Below are positions 16,277 through 24,322 of a DNA stretch of 64,000 nucleotides, piece by piece; within the stretch, counting starts at the first letter, position 1; each line of letters starts with the position of its first letter. A program made the position numbers and the translations under genes. Source of the stretch: Geobacillus genomosp. 3 (GTDB lineage: Bacteria > Bacillota > Bacilli > Bacillales > Anoxybacillaceae); NCBI RefSeq assembly GCF_000445995.2, contig NC_022080.4, forward strand, positions 558,001 through 622,000, written 5' to 3'. The notes beneath the pieces are model-generated. The model did no database searches. It was not told the origin of the DNA and saw only the letters and a program-made list of their open reading frames with translations.

Positions 16277-17014
16277 ATGACGCTTTTGCAAGTGGAGCAC
16301 TTATACGGGGGATATACAGCGCAAAACGTGCTTGAGGATGTGACATTTACGGTCGATCGTGGTGAAATGGTTGCATTGATCGGCTTAAATGGAGCTGGCA
16401 AAAGCACGACGATCAAACATATTATCGGTCTGATGGAGCCGCGCCGCGGTACCGTTTCGATCAACGGCCATACGCTTGCGACGGAACCGGAAACGTACCG
16501 GCGGCAGTTTGCCTTTATTCCGGAAACGCCGGTGTTGTATGAAGAATTGACGCTTGAGGAACATTTGCGTCTGGCGGCGATGGCGTACGGGCTTGACGAG
16601 GCGGAGTATGAACGGCGTCTTCCGCCGCTGCTTCGCGAGTTTCGGTTAGAGCGGCGGCTTTCCTCGTTTCCGGCCCACTTTTCTAAAGGGATGAAACAAA
16701 AAGTGATGATTGTTTGCGCTTTTTTGCTCGAACCGCCGCTTTACATTATCGACGAGCCGTTTCTCGGCCTTGACCCGCTCGCGATTCATGCGTTGCTTGA
16801 GCGGATGAATGAACAAAAAGCGAAAGGGGCAGGCATTTTGTTGTCGACACACATTTTAGCGACGGCGGAGCGGTTTTGCGATTCATTCGTCATTTTGCAT
16901 CAAGGCCGGGTTAAAGCGAAAGGGACGCTTGAGGACATTCGCCGTCAGTTCGGACTGAAAGCGGCGACACTTGATGAAGTATATATTGAATTGGCAAAGG
17001 ACGATGCGCCATGA
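16277..17014 (+). CDS. ecsA: EcsA, ABC transporter ATP-binding protein
   Basis: A 245-residue ABC ATPase: Walker A GLNGAGKST (residues 36-44), a signature variant FSKGMKQK and Walker B IIDEPFLGLDP. In B. subtilis EcsAB is needed for normal protein secretion, competence, sporulation and intramembrane proteolysis by RasP. The stop overlaps the start of ecsB by four bases (ATGA). Confidence 0.95.
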   Translation: MTLLQVEHLYGGYTAQNVLEDVTFTVDRGEMVALIGLNGAGKSTTIKHIIGLMEPRRGTVSINGHTLATEPETYRRQFAFIPETPVLYEELTLEEHLRLAAMAYGLDEAEYERRLPPLLREFRLERRLSSFPAHFSKGMKQKVMIVCAFLLEPPLYIIDEPFLGLDPLAIHALLERMNEQKAKGAGILLSTHILATAERFCDSFVILHQGRVKAKGTLEDIRRQFGLKAATLDEVYIELAKDDAP

Positions 17015-18225
17015 TCGATGCTCATAAGCTTTGGCAACAACGTCTCCAAGCCGAAGGAAAAAAAAGGATCCGCTATTTGCGCTATATGTTGAACGATCAT
17101 TTGCTCGTCGGTTTGGTCATCGTCCTCGGCGGTATAGCGGTCATGTACGAGCGCTGGGTCGAGACGCTCCCGGACTCGTTCCCGTATCCTGCCATTGCGG
17201 CGGCCGTGTTCGGCTGGGCAGTCTCATCCGGGACGGTGCGCACGTTATTTCGCGAGGCGGATGCGGTGTTTCTGTTGGCGGCTGAATGGCAGCTATCTCC
17301 GTATATTCGCCGGGCGTTTCTTTTCTCTTCGGTGTGGCACGTATACGGCCTCTGCCTGGTGCTATTGCTGGCCGGACCGCTTCATGCCAGATTTTCCCCG
17401 GTTCCGTGGCCGCTTTTTTTGCTTGGTCTTGCGGGCTTAAAGCTTTGGAATTTATGGGTCGCTTGGAAAGGAAGCTTTGTCGCCGAGTTGTCTTTTCATC
17501 GTCAAAGTGCACTCGCCCGCTTCGGGTTGGCGGCGTTAGCCGTTTATTTTTGGTTGGCGGGGGCTCCATGGCCGTTTTCGGCAGTGATTGTTGCGCTGAT
17601 GGGCGCCCTTTCGATTTATTTGTTACGTTTGACGAAAGGGAAAGGGTGGAAATGGGAATGGCTCATTGCTGAGGAGCAGCGCGCAGCAAGGGCGTTTTAC
17701 CGGCTGGCTAATTTGTTTACTGATGTTCCACAATGGCGGGAGGAAGCGAAGCGGCGGCGTTGGCTTGACCCGCTGCTTCGCCTTATCCCGTATGGGAAGC
17801 GGAACGTCTTTTTTCACTTGTACGTGCGTACGTTTCTCCGCGCCGGTGGGTATGCCGGGCTATACATCCGCCTGACGGTGCTCGGGAGCGTGTTGCTCGC
17901 TGTGGTCGATCACGAATACGCCCGGGCGGCGATCGTGTTTTTCTTTCTTTATTTGACTGTTGTTCAGTTGGCAGCGCTGCCTTCCCGCCACCGCTATTCG
18001 CTGTGGACGCAGCTGTATCCGCTGCCGCCGACAGAGCCGGCTGCGGCTGCCAACCGGTTGTTCTCCATCTTGCTCATCGGGCAAAATACGGTGTTTCATC
18101 TCGTATTGTTCGTTGTTTCCCCGCACCCCCTTTGGCTCGCCACGTGGGTGGGTGGAATCGTTTGGGGCGTTTGGACGGCCGGACGGTATGTCCGCCCGCG
18201 GCACGGCTTAAAAGCCGAGCGTTAA
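17011..18225 (+). CDS. ecsB: EcsB, ABC transporter membrane subunit
   Basis: A 404-residue membrane protein with two blocks of hydrophobic segments (about residues 30-190 and 275-395) separated by a charged cytoplasmic region (KGKGWKWEW..). This is the EcsB plan; the position directly after ecsA with an ATGA overlap makes the assignment safe. No ecsC follows; a polytopic transporter does. Confidence 0.92.
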   Translation: MIDAHKLWQQRLQAEGKKRIRYLRYMLNDHLLVGLVIVLGGIAVMYERWVETLPDSFPYPAIAAAVFGWAVSSGTVRTLFREADAVFLLAAEWQLSPYIRRAFLFSSVWHVYGLCLVLLLAGPLHARFSPVPWPLFLLGLAGLKLWNLWVAWKGSFVAELSFHRQSALARFGLAALAVYFWLAGAPWPFSAVIVALMGALSIYLLRLTKGKGWKWEWLIAEEQRAARAFYRLANLFTDVPQWREEAKRRRWLDPLLRLIPYGKRNVFFHLYVRTFLRAGGYAGLYIRLTVLGSVLLAVVDHEYARAAIVFFFLYLTVVQLAALPSRHRYSLWTQLYPLPPTEPAAAANRLFSILLIGQNTVFHLVLFVVSPHPLWLATWVGGIVWGVWTAGRYVRPRHGLKAER

Positions 18226-18255
18226 CGCTTTTCTGCGTTAATGCCGGCGTTTTTT
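18222..18255 (+). terminator. Probable terminator after ecsB
   Basis: TTAACGC (18222-18228) pairs with GCGTTAA (18235-18241), then TGCCGGCG and a run of six T at 18250-18255. The T-run is 8 bases from the stem, so this is weaker than others. Confidence 0.55.
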
Positions 18256-18467
18256 GTTTCCGGCGAGAATGCTCCCACTTCCTCGTCTTGATCTGCACGC
18301 ATGCTTATGTCCATGTTTCTTTCTTCCACCCATCCTGCATTGCACCTCACACTGCTGCCCGCACTTTGTTCTCACACCTCTGTTCCCGTTTCATATGCTG
18401 TAGTACACCGGCCCAGGCGCATGTCTGGCGGGCCGGGCTGGAAGTCGGGGAGAAAGGGGATTTGTTT

Positions 18468-19868
18468 ATGGGTGTAGAGCTTGTGGCACTGCACTGGATT
18501 TACCTGCTGTTTATCGTGCTCATTATTGGGTTTATGGTCGCCCGCAAAGATACATCACTCGTTTGCATTGCCGGCATTTTTTTGTTGGCGGCGGTCGCTA
18601 CCCATTCACTGAGCGAAGCGGTCAGCGGTGTGTTTAACAGCTTTATTTACGCCATTACCGAATTGCTGCCGACAATTTTAGTGATCTCGATTATTGTTGC
18701 GATGAGCAAAGTGTTATCGGCGACTGGCATCAACGATGTCATGGTATCGCCGTTTGTCCGTTTCATCCGCACGCCGGCTTGGGCGTATTGGACGATCGGG
18801 ATGTTGATGATGGTGATCTCTTGGTTTTTCTGGCCATCTCCGGCCGTTGCCCTTATGGGGGCGGTGCTGTTGCCGGCAGCGGTTCGGGTGGGCTTGCCGG
18901 CGCTAGGGGTGGCGATGGCGATGAACTTGTTCGGACACGGCATCGCCCTTTCAGGTGATTTTATCATTCAAGGGGCGCCGAAGCTGACAGCTGATGCGGC
19001 CGGACTGCCGGTTGGCGACGTCATTGCGGCCAGTGTGCCGCTCGTGTTGGTCATGGGGGTCGTCACGACTGTCACGGCGTTTTATTTGTTGCGCCGTGAC
19101 ATGAAGCAAGGCCGTTTGACGAACGGGGATGCAGAAATCGCTGCCGCCACCGATTCGGCGCTTGAGAAAACGGGTGGGCTGCTGGCCGAGACGACGAAAA
19201 AATGGCTGGCGCTTTTGATTCCGGTGCTGTTTGTCCTTGACGTCATCGCGATGTTTTATTTGCATCTGCAAGGCGGGGAGGCAACGGCTCTAGTTGGCGG
19301 AACGGCGATTTTTATCTTAATTCTTATTTCTGTTTTAGCCCACCGACAAGAAAGCTTTGAGGAGGTGACAAACTACTTTATTGAAGGGTTTCAATTCGGG
19401 TTTAAAGTGTTTGGTCCCGTCATTCCGATTGCGGCCTTTTTCTATCTTGGTGATGCCGGATTCGTGAAAATTATTGGTGACTATTTGCCGCAGGCGTCAC
19501 AAGGGATTGTCAACGATTTAGGGGTCGCCTTGGCTCATGCGGTGCCGCTGAACAATGAAATCGGGGCGGTCACGCTCACGATCGTCGGCGCCATTACCGG
19601 CCTTGACGGTTCTGGATTTTCCGGCATCTCACTTGCCGGTTCGGTCGCTCATTTGTTTGCCGTTGCCATTGGCGGCGGGGCGGCCACGTTAACAGCACTT
19701 GGCCAGATTGCTGCTATTTGGGTTGGCGGCGGCACGCTTGTTCCGTGGGCGCTCATCCCGGCTGCGGCGATTTGCGGCGTCGATCCGTTTGAGCTGGCGC
19801 GCCGCAACTTGATTCCCGTAGCGGTCGGATTGGCGATCACGACCGTTGTCGCCATGTTTCTCATCTGA
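18468..19868 (+). CDS. Polytopic transporter, ion-transporter superfamily-like
   Basis: A 466-residue membrane protein with about 11-12 hydrophobic segments in two halves and short conserved-looking re-entrant-type stretches (AMNLFGHGIALSGDF, AHAVPLNNEIGA). The overall plan resembles GntP/DcuC/CitMHS-type carboxylate or ion transporters, but I cannot assign a substrate. The start ATG 18468 has AAAGGGGA upstream; the open frame extends far upstream through ecsB and should not be followed. It lies alone between terminators. No promoter was recognised in the 242-base gap before it. Confidence 0.75.
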   Translation: MGVELVALHWIYLLFIVLIIGFMVARKDTSLVCIAGIFLLAAVATHSLSEAVSGVFNSFIYAITELLPTILVISIIVAMSKVLSATGINDVMVSPFVRFIRTPAWAYWTIGMLMMVISWFFWPSPAVALMGAVLLPAAVRVGLPALGVAMAMNLFGHGIALSGDFIIQGAPKLTADAAGLPVGDVIAASVPLVLVMGVVTTVTAFYLLRRDMKQGRLTNGDAEIAAATDSALEKTGGLLAETTKKWLALLIPVLFVLDVIAMFYLHLQGGEATALVGGTAIFILILISVLAHRQESFEEVTNYFIEGFQFGFKVFGPVIPIAAFFYLGDAGFVKIIGDYLPQASQGIVNDLGVALAHAVPLNNEIGAVTLTIVGAITGLDGSGFSGISLAGSVAHLFAVAIGGGAATLTALGQIAAIWVGGGTLVPWALIPAAAICGVDPFELARRNLIPVAVGLAITTVVAMFLI

Positions 19869-19870
19869 CC

Positions 19871-19905
19871 AAAAAGCTGTCCCGTGCGGCCGGGACGGCT
19901 TTTTT
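19871..19905 (+). terminator. Terminator after the transporter gene
   Basis: A 14-bp stem with one G-T pair, 19871-19884 with 19891-19904, loop TGCGGC, continuing in T. Confidence 0.9.
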
Positions 19906-19942
19906 GTTATAATAAGCATGGATTGAAAAATCGGTCGATTTT

Positions 19943-19971
19943 TTGACAGTTTGTTTCCTTCTCTATACATC
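19943..19971 (+). promoter_or_regulatory. SigA promoter for hemEHY
   Basis: A perfect TTGACA at 19943-19948, 17-base spacer, TACATC at 19966-19971. A short A/T hairpin (AAAAATCG/CGATTTTT) lies directly upstream. Confidence 0.65.
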
Positions 19972-20071
19972 GGGCATCGAAAACTGTATAGTGAAAAAGA
20001 GATAAGCAACGTGGATGTACAAGAAATCAGGAAATCGTTGACTGGACTGGATGAAGGAAAGGCGGATGAAG

Positions 20072-21109
20072 ATGACAAGACGAATGAACGATACGTTTTT
20101 GCGCGCCTGCCGCGGCGAAAAAACGGATTATGTGCCGGTGTGGTACATGCGGCAAGCCGGGCGGTCGCAACCGGAGTATCGGGCGTTGAAAGAAAAGTAT
20201 TCACTGTTTGAGATCACACACCAGCCGGAGCTTTGCGCTTACGTCACGAGGCTTCCGGTTGAGCAATATGGCGTTGATGCTGCGATTTTATATAAAGACA
20301 TTATGACGCCGCTGCCGGCAATGGGCGTTAATGTAGAGATTCAGGGTGGCGTCGGGCCGGTGATCGCCAACCCGATCCGCTCGCTTCAAGACGTCGAACG
20401 GCTCGGGGAAATCGATCCGGATTATGATGTGCCGTACGTGCTTGAGACGATCCGGTTGCTTGTCACCGAACAGCTCGACGTGCCGCTCATTGGGTTTGCC
20501 GGCGCGCCGTTTACGTTGGCGAGCTATATGATTGAAGGCGGCCCGTCGAAAAACTATTATAAAACGAAAGCGTTTATGTACGCCGAGCCGGCGGCATGGT
20601 TTGCGTTAATGGACAAGCTCGCCGGGATGACGATCCGCTATGTGAAAGCACAAATTGAGGCGGGGGCAAGCGCCGTGCAAATTTTTGACTCTTGGGTTGG
20701 CGCGGTGAATGCGGACGATTACCGGACGTTTATTAAGCCGGCGATGGCGCGCATTTTTGCCGCTTTGCGTGAGGAAGGTGTACCGCTCATCATGTTTGGC
20801 GTCGGGGCGGGCCATTTGGCGCGCGAGTGGAACGATTTGCCGCTTGACGTCATCGGTCTTGATTGGCGGCTATCGATTCGTGAAGCGCGCCGCCAAGGCA
20901 TTACGAAAGCCATCCAAGGCAACTTGGATCCGGCGGTGCTGCTCGCGCCATGGAATGTGATTGAAGAGCGGGTGAAACGCATTTTGGACGAAGGAACGGA
21001 GCAGCCGGGCTATATTTTTAACGTGGGACACGGCATTTTCCCTGATGTGCAGCCGGCCACATTGAAACGGCTCACAGCTTTTATCCATGAGTATACTTCA
21101 GCAAAGTAA
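20072..21109 (+). CDS. hemE: HemE, uroporphyrinogen III decarboxylase
   Basis: A 345-residue enzyme with the two family signatures [16 protein letters not shown] and [17 protein letters not shown]. It removes four acetate carboxyls from uroporphyrinogen III to give coproporphyrinogen III. ATG 20072 follows GGAAAGGCGG; ATG at 20051 and 20084 are possible. It heads the hemE-hemH-hemY operon. Confidence 0.97.
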   Translation: MTRRMNDTFLRACRGEKTDYVPVWYMRQAGRSQPEYRALKEKYSLFEITHQPELCAYVTRLPVEQYGVDAAILYKDIMTPLPAMGVNVEIQGGVGPVIANPIRSLQDVERLGEIDPDYDVPYVLETIRLLVTEQLDVPLIGFAGAPFTLASYMIEGGPSKNYYKTKAFMYAEPAAWFALMDKLAGMTIRYVKAQIEAGASAVQIFDSWVGAVNADDYRTFIKPAMARIFAALREEGVPLIMFGVGAGHLAREWNDLPLDVIGLDWRLSIREARRQGITKAIQGNLDPAVLLAPWNVIEERVKRILDEGTEQPGYIFNVGHGIFPDVQPATLKRLTAFIHEYTSAK

Positions 21110-21124
21110 ACGAGGTGCAACACA

Positions 21125-22075
21125 ATGGCCAAGAACATTGTCGGACTGCTTGTGATGGCGTACGGCACTCCGTACAAAGAAGAGGATATCGAGAGATACT
21201 ATACACATATCCGCCATGGGCGGAAGCCGCCGCAAGAACAAATCGATGATTTAAAAGCGCGCTATCAAGCCATCGGCGGCCTGTCGCCGCTTTCGAACAT
21301 TACGGAAGCGCAGGCGAAGCAACTCGAGAAACGGCTGAATGCTGTGCAAGAGGACGTGGAGTTTCGCGCGTATTTGGGGTTGAAACATATCGAGCCGTTC
21401 ATTGAGGACGCGGTTGAACGCATGCACGCCGACGGCATAAAAGAGGCGGTCGGCATCGTGTTGGCGCCGCATTATTCCACATTCAGCATCCGCTCGTACA
21501 ACGAGCGGGCCAAAGCGGCAGCCGGGCGGCTCGGCGGCCCGGCCATTTATACGATTGACCAGTGGTATGACGAACCGAAGTTTTTGCAATATTGGACCGA
21601 ACAGGTGAAAGCCATTTTTGATGCCATGCCGGAACGTGAGCGGGAGCGGGCTGTGTTGATCGTCTCGGCCCACAGCCTGCCGGAAAAAATCATCGAGGCC
21701 GGGGATCCGTATCCAGTACAGCTTGAAGACACGGCAAGGCGCATCGCCGAACAGGCCGGCGTCGCCCATTACGCCGTCGGCTGGCAAAGTGCCGGCAACA
21801 CACCGGAACCATGGCTGGGCCCGGATGTACAAGATTTGACGCGTCTCCTCCATGAAGAGCACGGCTATACGTCGTTCGTTTATGCGCCGGTCGGCTTTGT
21901 TGCCGATCATTTGGAAGTGTTGTATGACAACGACATTGAATGCAAACAAGTAACCGAAGAAATTGGCGCCCGCTATTACCGGCCGGAGATGCCAAACACC
22001 GATCCACTGTTTATTGATGCGTTGGCGACGGTCGTGTTAAAGCGGTTCGCAAAAGAAGGCGATCAGCATGAGTGA
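21125..22075 (+). CDS. hemH: HemH (CpfC), coproporphyrin ferrochelatase
   Basis: A 316-residue class I chelatase with [10 protein letters not shown] at the N-terminus, LAPHYSTFS carrying the metal-binding His (about residue 118) and SAHSLPEKI. In Gram-positive bacteria this enzyme inserts iron into coproporphyrin III in the coproporphyrin-dependent route. It starts 16 bases after hemE and overlaps hemY by 8 bases. Confidence 0.97.
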   Translation: MAKNIVGLLVMAYGTPYKEEDIERYYTHIRHGRKPPQEQIDDLKARYQAIGGLSPLSNITEAQAKQLEKRLNAVQEDVEFRAYLGLKHIEPFIEDAVERMHADGIKEAVGIVLAPHYSTFSIRSYNERAKAAAGRLGGPAIYTIDQWYDEPKFLQYWTEQVKAIFDAMPERERERAVLIVSAHSLPEKIIEAGDPYPVQLEDTARRIAEQAGVAHYAVGWQSAGNTPEPWLGPDVQDLTRLLHEEHGYTSFVYAPVGFVADHLEVLYDNDIECKQVTEEIGARYYRPEMPNTDPLFIDALATVVLKRFAKEGDQHE

Positions 22076-23510
22076 AGAACAACGGACGGTTGTGATTATC
22101 GGCGGCGGCATTACGGGTCTTACTGCCGCCTACTACTTGCAAAAAGCGATCAAAGAACAGCATCTACCGCTGGCATGCAAGCTTGTTGAGGCGACGCACC
22201 GGCTCGGCGGAAAAGTGCAGACAGTCGTCCGCGACGGCTTTGTCATTGAGCGTGGCCCGGACTCGTTTCTAGCACGGAAAACGAGCGCATTTCGACTTGT
22301 GAAAGAAGTCGGGCTTGAACAGGAAATCGTCCATAATGCGACCGGAAAGTCGTACATTTTAGTTAACGGAAAGCTATATCCGATTCCGGGCGGGGCGGTG
22401 ATGGGCATCCCGACGCGCATTGCCCCGTTTGTGGCGACCGGGTTGTTTTCCCCTGCGGGCAAGCTGCGGGCGGCGCTCGATTTTGTGCTGCCGCCGGTGA
22501 AAACAGACGGTGACATGCCGCTTGGCCGCTTTTTTCGCCGCCGTTTAGGCGATGAAGTGGTAGACAATTTGATCGAACCGTTGCTGTCCGGCATTTATGC
22601 CGGCGACATCGACGAAATGAGCTTAATGGCGACATTCCCGCAGTTTTTTCAGCTTGAACAAAAATATGGAAGCCTCGTTCGTGGTGCAAAACGAACGACG
22701 CCAAAAGAGCAAAAGGAGCGAAAAGGGGCGTTTCAGACATTAAAAACGGGTTTGCAGTCGCTTGTTGAAGAGGTGGAGAAACGGCTTGAGCCGGGCAGCG
22801 TCATAAAAGGAACGCGCGTGGAGCGGATCGCCCGCGCCGGTTCGGTGTACCAGCTGCAATTGAGCAACGGTGAAACATGGGAGGCAGACAGTGTGATCAT
22901 CACCACGCCACACCATATTGTGCCTGACATGTTTGCCGATTACCCGTTTTTTGCCCCGTTCCGATCGGTGCCGCTGACGTCGGTGGCGACGGTCGCGCTT
23001 GCTTTTCCGGAACAAGCGATCCGCCAAGATATTGACGGCACCGGGTTTGTCGTCTCGCGCCGCAGCGATTATACGATGACGGCGTGCACGTGGACGCACA
23101 AAAAATGGCCGCATACGACACCATCCGGTAAAGCGCTGCTGCGCGGCTATGTCGGACGTCCAGGCGATGAGGAGATCGTCGATCAGCCGGATGACGAGAT
23201 TGTCCGCGTTGTATTGGATGATTTAAACAAGGTGATGAAAATTGACGGCCAGCCGGAGTTTGCCGTCATCTCCCGATGGAAACGGGCGATGCCGCAATAT
23301 ACGGTCGGGCATCGCGAGCGGCTGGCGAAGATTAAGCAACATATGGCCGCCGAGTTGCCTGGGGTGTTTTTGGCCGGCAGCTCCTATGAAGGACTTGGGT
23401 TGCCGGATTGCATTGATCAAGGGGAGAAGGCAGTCCGTGACGTGCTTGATTATTTGTGGCAAGGGAAACCCGACCGGCCGGCAGAAGCCCTGTACAGCGG
23501 TGTCCATTAG
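22068..23510 (+). CDS. hemY: HemY (CgoX), coproporphyrinogen III oxidase
   Basis: A 480-residue flavoprotein: the FAD-binding [13 protein letters not shown] motif lies at residues 12-24 and the C-terminus ends with the typical [19 protein letters not shown] flavin motif. It oxidises coproporphyrinogen III to coproporphyrin III with oxygen. The overlap with hemH implies coupled translation. Confidence 0.97.
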   Translation: MSEEQRTVVIIGGGITGLTAAYYLQKAIKEQHLPLACKLVEATHRLGGKVQTVVRDGFVIERGPDSFLARKTSAFRLVKEVGLEQEIVHNATGKSYILVNGKLYPIPGGAVMGIPTRIAPFVATGLFSPAGKLRAALDFVLPPVKTDGDMPLGRFFRRRLGDEVVDNLIEPLLSGIYAGDIDEMSLMATFPQFFQLEQKYGSLVRGAKRTTPKEQKERKGAFQTLKTGLQSLVEEVEKRLEPGSVIKGTRVERIARAGSVYQLQLSNGETWEADSVIITTPHHIVPDMFADYPFFAPFRSVPLTSVATVALAFPEQAIRQDIDGTGFVVSRRSDYTMTACTWTHKKWPHTTPSGKALLRGYVGRPGDEEIVDQPDDEIVRVVLDDLNKVMKIDGQPEFAVISRWKRAMPQYTVGHRERLAKIKQHMAAELPGVFLAGSSYEGLGLPDCIDQGEKAVRDVLDYLWQGKPDRPAEALYSGVH

Positions 23511-23615
23511 CCGTCAGCTCGCTGGCGCCCGGCGGTGGAGGCCGTCGGAGACAATGTTGAGGCCGGGCCTCCTCAAGGGGGCATCATTTTGGTCCTTTAC
23601 GTGGCGGCGTGCACA

Positions 23616-23624
23616 TGGTATGAT
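23616..23624 (+). promoter_or_regulatory. Extended -10 promoter for yhgD
   Basis: TGGTATGAT: TG, one base, TATGAT at 23619-23624. The predicted start of transcription (about 23631) puts the operator-like element just downstream. Confidence 0.6.
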
Positions 23625-23634
23625 AGAGACGAAT

Positions 23635-23649
23635 TGACCAATTTGTCCA
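23635..23649 (+). promoter_or_regulatory. Probable YhgD operator in front of yhgD
   Basis: TGACCAATTTGTCCA, an imperfect palindrome centred on one T. The exact reverse complement occurs at 24283-24297 in front of yhgE. Two identical 15-mers in the two intergenic regions flanking a TetR gene point to its binding site and to autoregulation. Confidence 0.8.
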
Positions 23650-23675
23650 TTCAGTCAAGTTAAAGGATGAGGCTC

Positions 23676-24248
23676 ATGGCAAGCGACCGTAAACGGCAAA
23701 TTATCGAGGCGGCGGCCCAATCGTTTGCTGCGTTCGGCTATAAGGCGACAACGATGGAGCAAATTGCTAAGCTCGCCAACGTCGGCAAAGGGACGATTTA
23801 CACGTTTTTTAAAAGCAAAGAGGAGCTGCTTGATGAAATCGTTTCATCTTTGATCGCAGAAATCAAGGCAGAAGCTGAGCAGGCGATGGCTCCGTCGTTG
23901 CCATTTTCCGAAAACGTCCATCGCGCTTTGTACCGCATTTTGGAATTCCGTCAGCGCCACCAATTGACGGCGAAGCTGCTCCAAGAAGTGCGCAACATTG
24001 GCACTGCGGCGGTACAGGACGTGCTGGCCAAGCTCGACCGGGAGATGGTTGAGTTTATCCGGCAAAAAATTGAGGCAGCGGTGGAAAAAGGGGAAATCCG
24101 TCCGTGCAATTCGGAAATTACCGCATTTTTAATGTTGAAGGTGTACATTGCCTTGATCGTCGATTGGGAAAAAGATCATGAGCCGCTGACAAAAGAGCAA
24201 ATTGCCGAACTGTTTGCCCTTTATTTTTTACAAGGATTGTCCAAGTAG
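23676..24248 (+). CDS. yhgD: YhgD, TetR-family regulator
   Basis: A 190-residue TetR-type repressor. The N-terminal helix-turn-helix reads IIEAAAQSFAAFGYKATTM, then IAKLANVGKGTIYTFFKSKEEL, and an all-helical ligand domain follows. ATG 23676 is spaced correctly from AAAGGATGAGG; ATG 23667 overlaps that site. It lies directly upstream of yhgE, its probable target, in the same arrangement as in B. subtilis. Confidence 0.9.
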   Translation: MASDRKRQIIEAAAQSFAAFGYKATTMEQIAKLANVGKGTIYTFFKSKEELLDEIVSSLIAEIKAEAEQAMAPSLPFSENVHRALYRILEFRQRHQLTAKLLQEVRNIGTAAVQDVLAKLDREMVEFIRQKIEAAVEKGEIRPCNSEITAFLMLKVYIALIVDWEKDHEPLTKEQIAELFALYFLQGLSK

Positions 24249-24282
24249 ATGATCCTGTCTTTTTTTGTTAGTTATGACCATA

Positions 24283-24297
24283 TGGACAAATTGGTCA
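24283..24297 (+). promoter_or_regulatory. Probable YhgD operator in front of yhgE
   Basis: TGGACAAATTGGTCA, the exact reverse complement of the yhgD operator. TGACCA at 24275-24280 with TGGTCA at 24292-24297 adds a wider inverted repeat, so a second dimer may bind here. It ends 25 bases before the yhgE start. Confidence 0.8.
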
Positions 24298-24322
24298 TTT
24301 GTTCAAAGGAGGAATAGGCTAG

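Noticed and set aside
18003..18467. 155-codon upstream extension of the transporter frame
   Set aside because: It runs through ecsB in another frame, with no ribosome binding site; ATG 18468 has AAAGGGGA and begins at the first membrane segment.
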